Assembly: GCF_011516835.1 (NCBI RefSeq)
Contig: NZ_WOTB01000007.1
Location: 62,001-126,000, forward strand
Reading direction: 5' to 3'
Length of the DNA: 64,000 bases
From: Acetobacter musti
Lineage (GTDB): Bacteria; Pseudomonadota; Alphaproteobacteria; Acetobacterales; Acetobacteraceae
The notes under the pieces: generated by a model
What the model was told of the DNA's origin: nothing
What the model saw: the letters and a program-made list of their open reading frames with translations, nothing else
The model's database searches: none
Made by a program: the position numbers and the translations under genes
Part shown: one piece after another, positions 19,112-28,700 of the stretch
Numbering within the stretch: the stretch's first letter is position 1
How the letters are laid out: every line of letters starts with the position of its first letter

Positions 19112-20921
19112 GCTCCGGAGCGGTGTCGGCAACAACGGATGCTGCCTCGTCCGGTCTGCTCTTATCCCGCGTGTCAGATGCCGCCAGGGTCCGGTCAAGC
19201 TGCGAAAGTTCGACCGCGGCCTGCGCGACACCCTGGGCTTCCGCTTTCAGATACCACCGGCGTCCCGCTGCAATATCGGTGTGCCCTGCAAGGCCCCGTG
19301 TCAGATAGCGACCCATCATGAGCTGTGCCGCGGAATGGCCGCGAGCCGCTGCCCGGCTGAACCATTCGAAAGCCCGTTCCCGATCCGTGGGAATATCGTG
19401 ACCGCCCCCCAGCATCGCCCCGAGCGAGAACATGGCCACGACATTATCCCGGACTGCCGCCCTCTCGAACAGCCGTGCCGCTTCCTTATGATCGCGTGGT
19501 CCGCCGCGTCCGGAAAGAAGGAGCTGGCCATAAAGCACTTCGGCGTCGATCATCCCTGCTTCGGCGGCCTTGCTTACCCAGTCGCGGCCTTCCTCATCCC
19601 GGCCCGGTCCAACGCGTCCCTCAAGGAGCATCCGTCCGTACCAGTACTGCGCGTTGACGACGCCTTCGGCGGCCTTGAGCATCCATTCAGCCGCCTGCTG
19701 TTCGTCCCGCTCCGCGCCGACTCCTTCGGCCAGACAGACGCCGTAGTTGAAGGCGGCGACCAGATCTCCGCTCCGCGCCGCCTTTTCATATTGCTCGCGT
19801 GTCGTGACACGGTCCTGTTCCGACCCGGCGCCCATCAGAATGAGATTGGCCAGATCGGCGGTGCCTGCTGAATCACCGCGCTCGGAGGCAACTCTGAACC
19901 AGTGGGCTGCCTGAGCGGCATCGCGGGAAACGCCGGAACCTGTGAGATAAAGCAGGCCGAGCGCGCGGGCCGACGCAGCGTGTCCGCCTTCGGCAGCGAG
20001 CCGGTACCAGTTGGCAGCCTCAAGGTAGTTCGGTGCGAAATCGCCGCCACGCGCATGAAGGTCGCCGAGCAGGGCTGCAGCTTCCGGGTCACCGGAAAGA
20101 GCGGCCTTACGCAGCCATGTCTCGCCACGGACCAGGTCCCGTTCGATGCCGCGGCCTTCGATCAGCGCCAGACCATAGCGTGCCTGACCGGAACGAATGT
20201 TATGTTCGGCGGCCTCGCCGTAATAAGCCGTTGCGCGGGCAATATCCTGCGGCACACCGGCGCCGCGCTCACAGATGACGCCCATGAGGTAAAGGGCGGA
20301 GCCGACTTTCCCTTCCGCCGCAATGCGGAGGTGGTGGACGGCTTTGTTCTGTTCTTTTTCGGTGGTCGCCGTATTGAGTCCGGCCAGACCGAGACCGAGA
20401 TGGCCCTGGGCGCAGCCTGCTTCCGCGGCGCGCTCATACCATGTCAGCGCTTCTTCAGGATTTCTGAGCCCATCGGGGCCGACGGTGAGAACGTAGCCAT
20501 AAAGCGCCTGCGCATCCGCCGATCCGTCCCGCGCCGCCAGCGATGCCCAGTGAGCTGCCTTGCGGTAGTCCGCCTCGCCGGTGAAATTCTGCGCCACATC
20601 GGACAGCACGAACTCATCATTTTCAACGGCGTCCGGGAGTCCGACGAGATAAAGCGTGGCCAGAACGAAGCGGGCCTCGTTCCATCCCGCCTGCGCGGCG
20701 CGGCGTGTCCATCGCGCGCCCTCAACGAGATCGCGGGGAATGCCGATGCCGTCGAGATAGAGTCGCCCGAGACGGAACTGCGCTTCGGGCAGATCACTTC
20801 GGGCGGCGGCACCGATTTCGGTGAAAGCGCCGGCGAAATCTTCTTCTTCGATCAGGCGCAGGCCGTGTTCCAGCCTCGCCTGGGGCGACCGGCGTGCGAT
20901 CAGACGTGAAAACAGACCCAA
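19098..20921 (-). CDS. Sel1-like repeat (SLR) protein
   Basis: Protein of 607 aa made almost entirely of Sel1-like repeats, helical units of about 36 residues. The first is AQFRLGRLYLDGIGIPRD; later ones include AQYWYGRMLLEGRVGPGRD and AEVLYGQLLLSGRGGPRD. I count roughly a dozen or more. SLR proteins act as protein-binding scaffolds, several of them in exopolysaccharide synthesis or secretion. There is no signal peptide, and the N terminus (MGLFSRLIARRSPQARLEHG) is basic and amphipathic, so it is probably cytoplasmic or peripheral to the membrane. The gene directly overlaps the TPR-GT2-GT4 gene downstream, which suggests they act together. Confidence 0.9.
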   Translation of the reverse strand: MGLFSRLIARRSPQARLEHGLRLIEEEDFAGAFTEIGAAARSDLPEAQFRLGRLYLDGIGIPRDLVEGARWTRRAAQAGWNEARFVLATLYLVGLPDAVENDEFVLSDVAQNFTGEADYRKAAHWASLAARDGSADAQALYGYVLTVGPDGLRNPEEALTWYERAAEAGCAQGHLGLGLAGLNTATTEKEQNKAVHHLRIAAEGKVGSALYLMGVICERGAGVPQDIARATAYYGEAAEHNIRSGQARYGLALIEGRGIERDLVRGETWLRKAALSGDPEAAALLGDLHARGGDFAPNYLEAANWYRLAAEGGHAASARALGLLYLTGSGVSRDAAQAAHWFRVASERGDSAGTADLANLILMGAGSEQDRVTTREQYEKAARSGDLVAAFNYGVCLAEGVGAERDEQQAAEWMLKAAEGVVNAQYWYGRMLLEGRVGPGRDEEGRDWVSKAAEAGMIDAEVLYGQLLLSGRGGPRDHKEAARLFERAAVRDNVVAMFSLGAMLGGGHDIPTDRERAFEWFSRAAARGHSAAQLMMGRYLTRGLAGHTDIAAGRRWYLKAEAQGVAQAAVELSQLDRTLAASDTRDKSRPDEAASVVADTAPEHAVG

Positions 20922-21171
20922 GACTACCCTCCCTGGCCATGGTCATAAATCATATGACATCTCCGGAAGGTAAGCCGGACCATGCACAGCCTGCCTGCCT
21001 TACATTCAGTATATATGACCGGCCCGGACGAAAAAGATCAGCCTGTTCAGGCTTCACCGGTTCCCGTCCCGGCCATCATATTGCGCGTCGCGGCCGCTGT
21101 CAGCCGCGCCGTCCTTCTGACTGCTTTCCGGTCCGGTCATCAGACCGGCTGCGGAAAGACGATCCGTCTCC

Positions 21172-22632
21172 TTACGGTTCTCTCATGCCATCGGTAATGA
21201 GAGGCATGATGCTGTTCAGCAGGAACTGCATGATTGTCCGCTTGCCGACCTGAATATCCGCTGTCACGGGCATGCCCGGCTGCGGATGGAAAAAGGACGG
21301 GACGCCATGCAGCGTATAGCGGTCAACCCGGAGCCTGACGCGATAGAACGTCTCTGTCGAACTGCTCTGATCCGGTGCCTGTCCGGCCGGATTTCCGGCA
21401 CCTGAGGCCGGTTTGCCCTGAGAACCAAATGAATCCGCGCTGATCTCACGGACAGTCGCCTCGGCGCCGCCATACTGCGAGAACGGGAATGTCGCGAATT
21501 TCAGCAGCGCCTTGTCGCCGAGCCGGACGAAGCCGGCATCCGTGCCGCGCAGGCTCGCCTCGACCTCGAGACCGCTGCCGACCGGGACGAGAGTCATCAG
21601 TTCGGACCCTGTCGTGATGACGGACCCCATCGACAGCTTGGCGATCGTCAGCACGATCGCGTCCTCGCCCGTTTTCAGCGTCGTCATGCTCTTGCGCAGC
21701 TTCGCCTTCTGATAGCTGCTCTGCGCTTCCGACAGTTTGCGCTGGGAATCGCTGAGATCCTTATAGATTTCAGCTTTCCAGGTCTCGATATATCCCTGAC
21801 GTTCGGCCGTCAGCGCCCGCAGCTTGCTGCGTGTGGACGCCGCCTGCTGCTGGGCCGAAATCTCGGAACGCTCCACTTCCATCAGGTCGTTCTGCGCGCC
21901 CAGAGTGGAAAGACGGCTGCCAACCTGATCGGCCTGCAGCCGCAGCCGCATGTTGTGAACGTCCTTCGCGACCTTCGCACGGGCCGCATACATGGCGGCG
22001 TTCGCCTCAAAGCCCTGCAGATCACTGCTCTGCGCGGCAATCTGCTCCTGATAATTGCTCATCTTCGCGTCAAATTCGGCCTTGCGCCGAAGGAACGTCG
22101 CCGCCTGCTGCACCGAAGCGGGATCGCCCGGGTCCGGTGTGTAATCCCGCCCTTCGGCCTCTGCCGTCAGGCGGTCGACTTCGGCGCCATAGCTCTTTGA
22201 CAGGACAAGCATATTGTTGAGGTCAGCGTCGTTAACCGTGGGGTCGAGATGCGCAAGAACCTGTCCTTTATGAACAAAGTCGCCCTCATGCACGTCGATG
22301 CTGCGGATAATCGAGGTCTCGAGAGGCTGCACCACCAGGGTCTGCTGGGTCGAGACGATCTTGCCCGGTGTGGACACCACACGATCCAGCGGGAAAACGG
22401 ACATCACGACGACGCTGGCGACGGTCAGTCCTCCGATCAGCCAGGCGATATACTGCGCCGCGGGTGTCGGCGGCATGTTGACGAGCGCCGCGCTCGGAGA
22501 ATGGAATTCAAGCAGCGCGGGGGGCAGATCGCCCGGTGAGAAAGGGTCATCCGCCTGAGGGAGAAAATCCCTGGGCTTCGTGTTTTCTTTTTCTTCGTCG
22601 CCGGTGGCCGGCACAATATCCTGAGCGGTCAT
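21172..22632 (-). CDS. type I secretion membrane fusion protein (HlyD family)
   Basis: Periplasmic adaptor of a type I secretion system, 486 aa. It has a cytoplasmic N-terminal part, one transmembrane helix near residues 63-85 (IAWLIGGLTVASVVVMSVFP), the first half of the biotinyl-lipoyl-like domain (PGKIVSTQQTLVVQPLETSIIRSIDVHEGDFV, quoted in part), a long periplasmic coiled-coil hairpin (about 150-310), and the C-terminal HlyD signature region ending with GMPVTADIQVGKRTIMQFLL, which is characteristic of type I adaptors. Three bases separate its start from the stop of the ABC transporter upstream, so they form one operon. The outer membrane TolC partner is not in the window. Confidence 0.94.
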   Translation of the reverse strand: MTAQDIVPATGDEEKENTKPRDFLPQADDPFSPGDLPPALLEFHSPSAALVNMPPTPAAQYIAWLIGGLTVASVVVMSVFPLDRVVSTPGKIVSTQQTLVVQPLETSIIRSIDVHEGDFVHKGQVLAHLDPTVNDADLNNMLVLSKSYGAEVDRLTAEAEGRDYTPDPGDPASVQQAATFLRRKAEFDAKMSNYQEQIAAQSSDLQGFEANAAMYAARAKVAKDVHNMRLRLQADQVGSRLSTLGAQNDLMEVERSEISAQQQAASTRSKLRALTAERQGYIETWKAEIYKDLSDSQRKLSEAQSSYQKAKLRKSMTTLKTGEDAIVLTIAKLSMGSVITTGSELMTLVPVGSGLEVEASLRGTDAGFVRLGDKALLKFATFPFSQYGGAEATVREISADSFGSQGKPASGAGNPAGQAPDQSSSTETFYRVRLRVDRYTLHGVPSFFHPQPGMPVTADIQVGKRTIMQFLLNSIMPLITDGMREP

Positions 22633-22635
22633 TGT

Positions 22636-24951
22636 TCAGTCTCCATCAGCGATCAGGGACGCGGCATCATCTTTCTGCGCGCCGCGGCTCGACGTGTGCC
22701 GGTTCTGCTGCATCCACAGAGTACGATAGATCGCACAGCGTTCGAGCAGAACCTCATGCGGGCCGATATCAGCGACCTGTCCGCGTTCCATCACCAGAAT
22801 CTGGTCGCAGTTCACCAGCGAGGACAGGCGGTGAGACACGATCACCATCGTCCGGCCCTTGCCGATCCGTTCCAGGTTCGCATTGACCAGCGCCTCACTC
22901 TCCGGATCGAGCGCTGACGTCGCTTCGTCAAGAATCATCAGCTTGGGATCGGAGATCACCGCACGGGCAATCGCGAGACGCTGTCTCTGACCACCGGAAA
23001 TATTGGTCGATCCCTCTTCGATCCATGTTTCATATCCGGCCGGCATACGCTCGATAAATTCTTCCGCGCCCGCCAGTCGTGCGGCCCTCACGACATCGTC
23101 GATCGTCAGTCCCGGCCGTCCCGCGGTGATGTTGTCGCGGATCGTGCCACGGAACAGGAAGTTGTCCTGAAGCACCACGCCGAAGGAACGCCGCAGATGA
23201 TTCAGATTGATCTCACGCAGATCGACGCCGTCGAGCTTCAGATAACCCGTATAGGACCGGCTGACGCCCTGAAGCAGGCGGGTGATCGTCGACTTGCCTG
23301 AGCCCGAACGCCCCACGAGACCCAGCATTGTGCCGGCCGGAATCTCGAAGCAGACATCGTTGAGCGCCTTGCCCGTGCTTCCCGGATACGAGAAGTTCAC
23401 ATCAATGAACGACAGAGCGCCCTTGATGCGCGGACGCATACCGGTCGTCAGGGCCTTGGTCTCGGTTGGCTGATTGAGGACGGAACCGGCTTCACCCAGA
23501 GACGTCGTGACCTCGTTCATATCGTCGAGCAGTTTCGCGAGGTTTGTCAGCGGCGATGCGACGCGGCCGCCAAGCATCATGAAAGCAACCAGTGCGCCGA
23601 CGCCAACGCTGGACACATTGGTCAGCACGAGATAGGCCCCGACAAGAATGATGCCGCGGTTGATGAACATTTCGAGCGGCATGCTCAGCGTCATTGGCCA
23701 GTTTGCCATGCGGCCTGCGGCCAGCTTCCAGCGGACCACGTCGGCCGTTTTCACGTCCCATTCCTGCTTACGGGCCGGTTCGAGCGCCAGAGTCTTGATA
23801 GTCCGGATACCCGCGACCGACTCATACATGACCGAGGACCGCTCCATGTCAGCCTTGACCATCCGGCCGTAAATGCGCCCCATTGGCCCCATGAAGATCA
23901 CGACGATCAGACCGATCAGACCGGAAGCCGCCACGGTCATCCATGCCAGGGTGGAACTGAGGTAAAAAAGGAATGGCAGAATGACCACGAGTGTGAACAT
24001 GTCGAGAAATGTCGACATGAGCCGGCCGGTCATGAAGTCGCGCACCTTATAGATCGCCATCACGCGACCGATAATGTTACCGGCCTGCTGCCGCTCGAAA
24101 TACTCGAGGGGCAGGGCCAGAAGGCGCGTGAAAATGTGCAGCGAAATCCGTGTGTCGATACGCGTGGTCAGAACGAGCGTCAGTTCCCGGCGTCCGTAGG
24201 ACAGGAGAACTTCGTAGAATGACAGTACGAGAACGATTGCGACAATGGACACGAGTGTCGCCATCGAACGGTTGTTCACAACGCGGTCGATGACCTGCAT
24301 GACGATCAGAGGCGGAAAAATCTGCAGAACGCTCAGCGTCATCGAGGAGATGGCGATGTCGCGCAGGGATCTCTTCTCGCGCAGAACCATTTTGGCGAGC
24401 CAGGCGGCATTGATCGGCGCATCGGCTTCATTCTGGTCCCGCCGGCGCTTGATCAGCAGGATGTCCCCGGTCCAGACCTGCGTCAGCCGCATCTCGTCGA
24501 CGGGGACCGGTGGCTGACCTTCGTCGGAAAGCGGATCACGCAGCCAGACAACGCCGCGCTCTGCGTCCGCGTTAACCATGAGGGCCGCCGAACCGTCGCG
24601 GAACATCAGCACGATCGGCGGGGAATTGCTCATCCGGACGAGATAGCGCCACTTGATGCGCATCGCCTTGGCGACCGCCCCCTGGTCGTTGAGCCAGCGG
24701 GTCAGAGTGGCGGGCGAGGGGACGGGTTCACCCGGCTCCGCCATAAAATCGCGGATGTCGAGTTCAAGACCGTGAAAATGAGCCGCCGCAATAACCGCCC
24801 GCAACCGGATGATCACCGGAGACGGGCGCTCCGTCCGGTCTGGTAAAGAGCCGGTCCCGGTTCCTTCAGATGCGTCACGGGAGTGCCCGTCCGGGTCGGG
24901 AGCGCCATGCGCGTGATCGGCTGAATCCACAGATCGTCCTCTACAAAACAT
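22636..24951 (-). CDS. type I secretion ABC transporter with C39-like domain
   Basis: Inner membrane exporter that powers type I secretion, 771 aa. Order: a variable Gly/Asp/Ser-rich leader (1-45), a C39-like domain (about 45-170) lacking the catalytic Cys (no QxxxxC motif), six transmembrane helices (about 200-480), and an ATPase domain with Walker A GLVGRSGSGKST, signature ISGGQRQRLAIARA and Walker B LMILDEATSALD followed by the H-loop VSHRLSS. A C39-like domain without Cys is the mark of exporters for RTX or giant adhesin substrates with a C-terminal signal, as opposed to double-glycine leader peptides. No such substrate gene is seen here. Confidence 0.95.
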   Translation of the reverse strand: MFCRGRSVDSADHAHGAPDPDGHSRDASEGTGTGSLPDRTERPSPVIIRLRAVIAAAHFHGLELDIRDFMAEPGEPVPSPATLTRWLNDQGAVAKAMRIKWRYLVRMSNSPPIVLMFRDGSAALMVNADAERGVVWLRDPLSDEGQPPVPVDEMRLTQVWTGDILLIKRRRDQNEADAPINAAWLAKMVLREKRSLRDIAISSMTLSVLQIFPPLIVMQVIDRVVNNRSMATLVSIVAIVLVLSFYEVLLSYGRRELTLVLTTRIDTRISLHIFTRLLALPLEYFERQQAGNIIGRVMAIYKVRDFMTGRLMSTFLDMFTLVVILPFLFYLSSTLAWMTVAASGLIGLIVVIFMGPMGRIYGRMVKADMERSSVMYESVAGIRTIKTLALEPARKQEWDVKTADVVRWKLAAGRMANWPMTLSMPLEMFINRGIILVGAYLVLTNVSSVGVGALVAFMMLGGRVASPLTNLAKLLDDMNEVTTSLGEAGSVLNQPTETKALTTGMRPRIKGALSFIDVNFSYPGSTGKALNDVCFEIPAGTMLGLVGRSGSGKSTITRLLQGVSRSYTGYLKLDGVDLREINLNHLRRSFGVVLQDNFLFRGTIRDNITAGRPGLTIDDVVRAARLAGAEEFIERMPAGYETWIEEGSTNISGGQRQRLAIARAVISDPKLMILDEATSALDPESEALVNANLERIGKGRTMVIVSHRLSSLVNCDQILVMERGQVADIGPHEVLLERCAIYRTLWMQQNRHTSSRGAQKDDAASLIADGD

Positions 24952-25136
24952 GCCCGCGTCTCACCTGCGGGTAAAACGCTGACCGGCCTCTACCACACAA
25001 ACCGCGAGGTCGCTGCCTCTGAATTCGTTGCGACATCATGGTCTGTTCTCCGGCAAAGCTGCCGGTTCCGCGTCCCGGATGTCGGCTGCACTGCGCAGTT
25101 CATCCGGTGTCTTATAGGAAGAAGAATGATTTTTTG

Positions 25137-25610
25137 TTACCCTCCCGTCTGAATATCAAACAGGCTGCAAATGGTGGGATCCGCGGCAAGCGCCCTGCTG
25201 ACAGCCGTTACCCGGTTTGCCGGAACGGCCAGGACAATATGCCGGAAAAACGCGCATTGTCCCCTTGCCCGTGCCTGAAACAATGACAGAAGCCGCAGAG
25301 TCAGAGGATTGCGTGCGGCGCAGCATGGGCATGATTGTCCGTGAAATGCTGTGCCTGGAGCAGGCCTCATACCGGTCCCGGCCCGGTCTGATTTGGCATC
25401 CTCCGCCGACAGGGCGCGAAATCCGGGTAAACCTGCGCTTTCATGCTGTGTTTCCAGCCAGCCGCCATCTTTCGGGCCGAATTCTGATCGTGCGCTGGTC
25501 ATATCCAGCAGCAGGGCATCTCTTTTCGCTTCGGTCTGCCAGACCGCGAGCTGTTCCGGTGTGGCGACTGTCAGAGGGATTCCGTGAATTCTGTGTGACT
25601 CTGCCGCCAT
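25137..25610 (-). CDS. unknown small protein with CPCC motif
   Basis: Protein of 157 aa in my start choice, not assigned to a named family. It has an N-terminal segment (IHGIPLTVATPEQLAVWQTEAKRDALLLDM), a variable middle, a CPCC cluster (GQSCPCCAARNPLTLRLLSLF) that could bind a metal or be redox active, and a C-terminal alpha/beta segment (RHIVLAVPANRVTAVSRAL). The frame stays open to 25943 into metH on the opposite strand. The ATG at 25608-25610 is preceded by GGGGAG at a good distance, so it is the likely start. It is divergent from metH with 144 bp between, so a shared regulatory region is possible. Confidence 0.55.
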   Translation of the reverse strand: MAAESHRIHGIPLTVATPEQLAVWQTEAKRDALLLDMTSARSEFGPKDGGWLETQHESAGLPGFRALSAEDAKSDRAGTGMRPAPGTAFHGQSCPCCAARNPLTLRLLSLFQARARGQCAFFRHIVLAVPANRVTAVSRALAADPTICSLFDIQTGG

Positions 25611-25754
25611 AAGTCTCCCCGCCCGTTTCACTGCTCCCGGGAGGGCCATCAAAGCATTCTGGACAGCCGACCCGCCCTCTGTGATAACCGCCGTCCTCCC
25701 ATGCACCGCATGCGGAGCCCATCCCGTTTTCCCCGAATCCCGGTGCACAGGCAA

Positions 25755-28700
25755 ATGACCTCGGCCAGATCTCCACGTCCCCCCATCCTGGAAGCCCTCC
25801 GCGAACAGGTTCTCCTCTGCGACGGCGGCATGGGATCGCGCATCCAGGTTCTCGACCTCGATACCGAACGGGATTACCGGGGTCAGGAAAACTGCACCGA
25901 AATCCTGAACCTGTCCCGGCCGGAACTCATCAGAGAAATCCATCGTGGTTATTTCGAGGCCGGGGCCGACATGGTCGAGACCAACAGCTTCGGCGGCTCA
26001 CCCATCACCCTGTCCGAATTCGGCCTCCAGGATCAGGCCCGCGAAATCAACCGCATCGCCGCAACCCTGGCGCGGGAAGCCGCCGAAAGTTTCGATGACG
26101 ACCGCCACCGCTATGTCATCGGCTCCGTCGGCCCCGGCACCAAACTGCCTTCTCTCGGCAATATCGATTACGACACGCTGGAAGCTGGTCTCGCCGAACA
26201 GGGCAGGGGACTGATCGAAGGCGGCGTCGACGCCATCCTCATCGAAACCTGTCAGGACACGCTTCAGATCAAAGCCGCCGTCAACGGCATGAAAATCGCC
26301 CGCGACGAATTCGGCACGAAAACGCCGATCTTCGTCCAGGTCACCGTCGAGACCACCGGCACCCTCCTCGTCGGCCCGGATATCGCCGCCGCCGCAACTG
26401 TCATTCACAGCCTTGGCGTCGATCTGATGGGCCTCAACTGCGCTACCGGCCCGCAGGAAATGGCCGAACATGTCCGCTGGCTCGCCGAAAACTGGCCCGG
26501 ACTCCTCTCCGTCCAGCCCAATGCCGGCCTGCCCGAACTCGTCAACGGCGAAACCTATTACCCGCTCAGCCCGGAAGAAATGGCCAGCTGGGTCGAGCGT
26601 TTCATCGCCGAGGATGGCCTGAACATCGTCGGCGGCTGCTGCGGCACCTCCACACCCCATATCGCCGCGCTGGACGCCATGCTCCGCAGCCGCGCCCCTT
26701 CCGGAAAACACCGTCCGGCCCCGGTAAAGCGCAGCCCGAACTGGGTCCCTTCCGTCGCCAGCCTGTACAGCCAGACCCCGCTGCGTCAGGAAAACGCGTA
26801 CTTTTCTATAGGAGAGCGCTGCAACGCCAACGGCTCGAAAAAATGGCGGGAACTCCAGGAAGCTCATGACTGGGACGGCTGCGTCGCCATCGGTCGCGAA
26901 CAGGCCGCCGAGGGCTCCAACGCGCTCGATATCTGCACCGCTTTCGTCGGCCGCAACGAAACCGCCGAAATGGACGAGGTCATCCGCCGCTTCACCTCCT
27001 CGGTGAACGCGCCGCTGGTCATCGACTCCACCGAAACCCCGGTCATCGAATCCGCCCTGAAACTCCACGGCGGCAAACCCATCATCAACTCGATCAATTT
27101 CGAGGACGGCGAACACATCGCGCATGAGCGCATGAAGCTCGCCCGTAAATTCGGCGCCGCCGTCGTCGCCCTGACCATCGACGAAACCGGCATGGCCAAA
27201 ACCCCGGAAGACAAACTCCGGATCGCCACCCGCCTCGTAGACTTCGCCTGCACGCAGTACGGCCTGCCGCAGTCGGATCTCATGATCGATCCACTGACCT
27301 TCACCATCGCCACCGGCGTCGAGGACGACCGCAAGCTCGGCGAATGGACCCTGGAAGGCATTCACCTGATCCGTGAGCGTTTCCCCGACATCCAGATCGT
27401 TCTCGGCCTCTCGAACATCTCCTTCGGCCTGAACCCCGCCGCCCGCGCCGTGCTGAACTCGGTCTTCCTCGATCACGCCGTCCGTGCCGGCATGACCGGC
27501 GCCATCGTCCACGTCTCGAAGATCCGCCCGCTGCACCTCATCCCCGAGGAAGAAGTCCGCGTTGCCGAAGACCTCATCTTCGACCGCCGCCGCGAGGACT
27601 ACGATCCCCTCCAGCGTCTGCTCGAACTCTTCGCCGGCCGTAAAGCCGCCGACGTCGCCAAAAAAGCGAAAGCCGAAACCGCCCCCGAGCGCCTGAAAGA
27701 CCGTATCATTGACGGCGACCGCAAAGGCCTCGAAGCCGATCTCGAAGAGGCGATGCAGACCATGCCGCCGCTCGACATCATCAACACCGTTCTGCTCGAC
27801 GGCATGAAAGTCGTTGGCGAGCTCTTCGGCTCCGGCAAAATGCAGCTCCCCTTCGTGCTGCAGTCCGCCGAAACCATGAAAGCCGCCGTCGCGTATCTCG
27901 AACCGCATATGGAGCGGAAAGAAGGCCAGGCCCGCGGCACCATCGTCCTGGCCACTGTCAAGGGCGACGTGCATGACATCGGCAAGAACCTCGTCGATAT
28001 CATCCTGACCAATAATGGTTACCGTGTCGTCAATCTCGGCATCAAAATCCCCGTTCAGGACATGATCGACGCCGCCCGTGCCGAAAAAGCCGACGCCATC
28101 GGCATGTCCGGCCTGCTGGTGAAGTCCACCGTCATCATGCGCGAGAATCTTCAGGAAATCGCCCGGCAGGATATGGATCTTCCCGTCATCCTCGGCGGCG
28201 CCGCCCTGACCCGCAACTATGTCGAGGAAGACTGTGTCGCCGCCTATGGTACAAATGGCCGCGTGGTCTATGCCCGTGACGCCTTCGACGGCCTCTCCCT
28301 TATGGACCATGTCGTCCAGGGCAAATTCGACGATTATCGCGCCGCCATCGCCAAACGCCGGGAAGGCAAGGTCAGCCGCAACGCCCCCCGCACGCCGGAA
28401 GTCGCCGAGGAACGCGGCTTCGGTCCCGTCGATGTCGCCGCCGTGCAGAAACGCCGTCATCGTCTGACAAAAGACGAACCCGTCATCACGCCGCCCTTCT
28501 GGGGGCCGCGCACCCTTGAGGCCGACACGAACGCCGTTCTGCCGTTCCTCAATAAACGCTCGCTCTACCAGTTTCAGTGGGGCTTCAAAAAACAGGGCCG
28601 CTCACTTGAGGATTTCCTCGCCTGGGCCGATCAGGAGCTGCGCCCGGTCCTGCGCCGGATGCTCACCCTCGCCGAGGCCGATGGCATCCTCAGACCCCGC

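Noticed and set aside
25611-25754. Possible B12 or SAM riboswitch before metH
   Set aside because: The gap is only 144 bp, shared with a divergent gene, and no B12 box or SAM-II-like pairing could be recognised.
25998-28460. 820-residue open frame antisense to metH
   Set aside because: It mirrors the strong third-position C bias of metH, which removes stop codons from the opposite strand; composition is Gly/Asp/Val-rich without any domain pattern.
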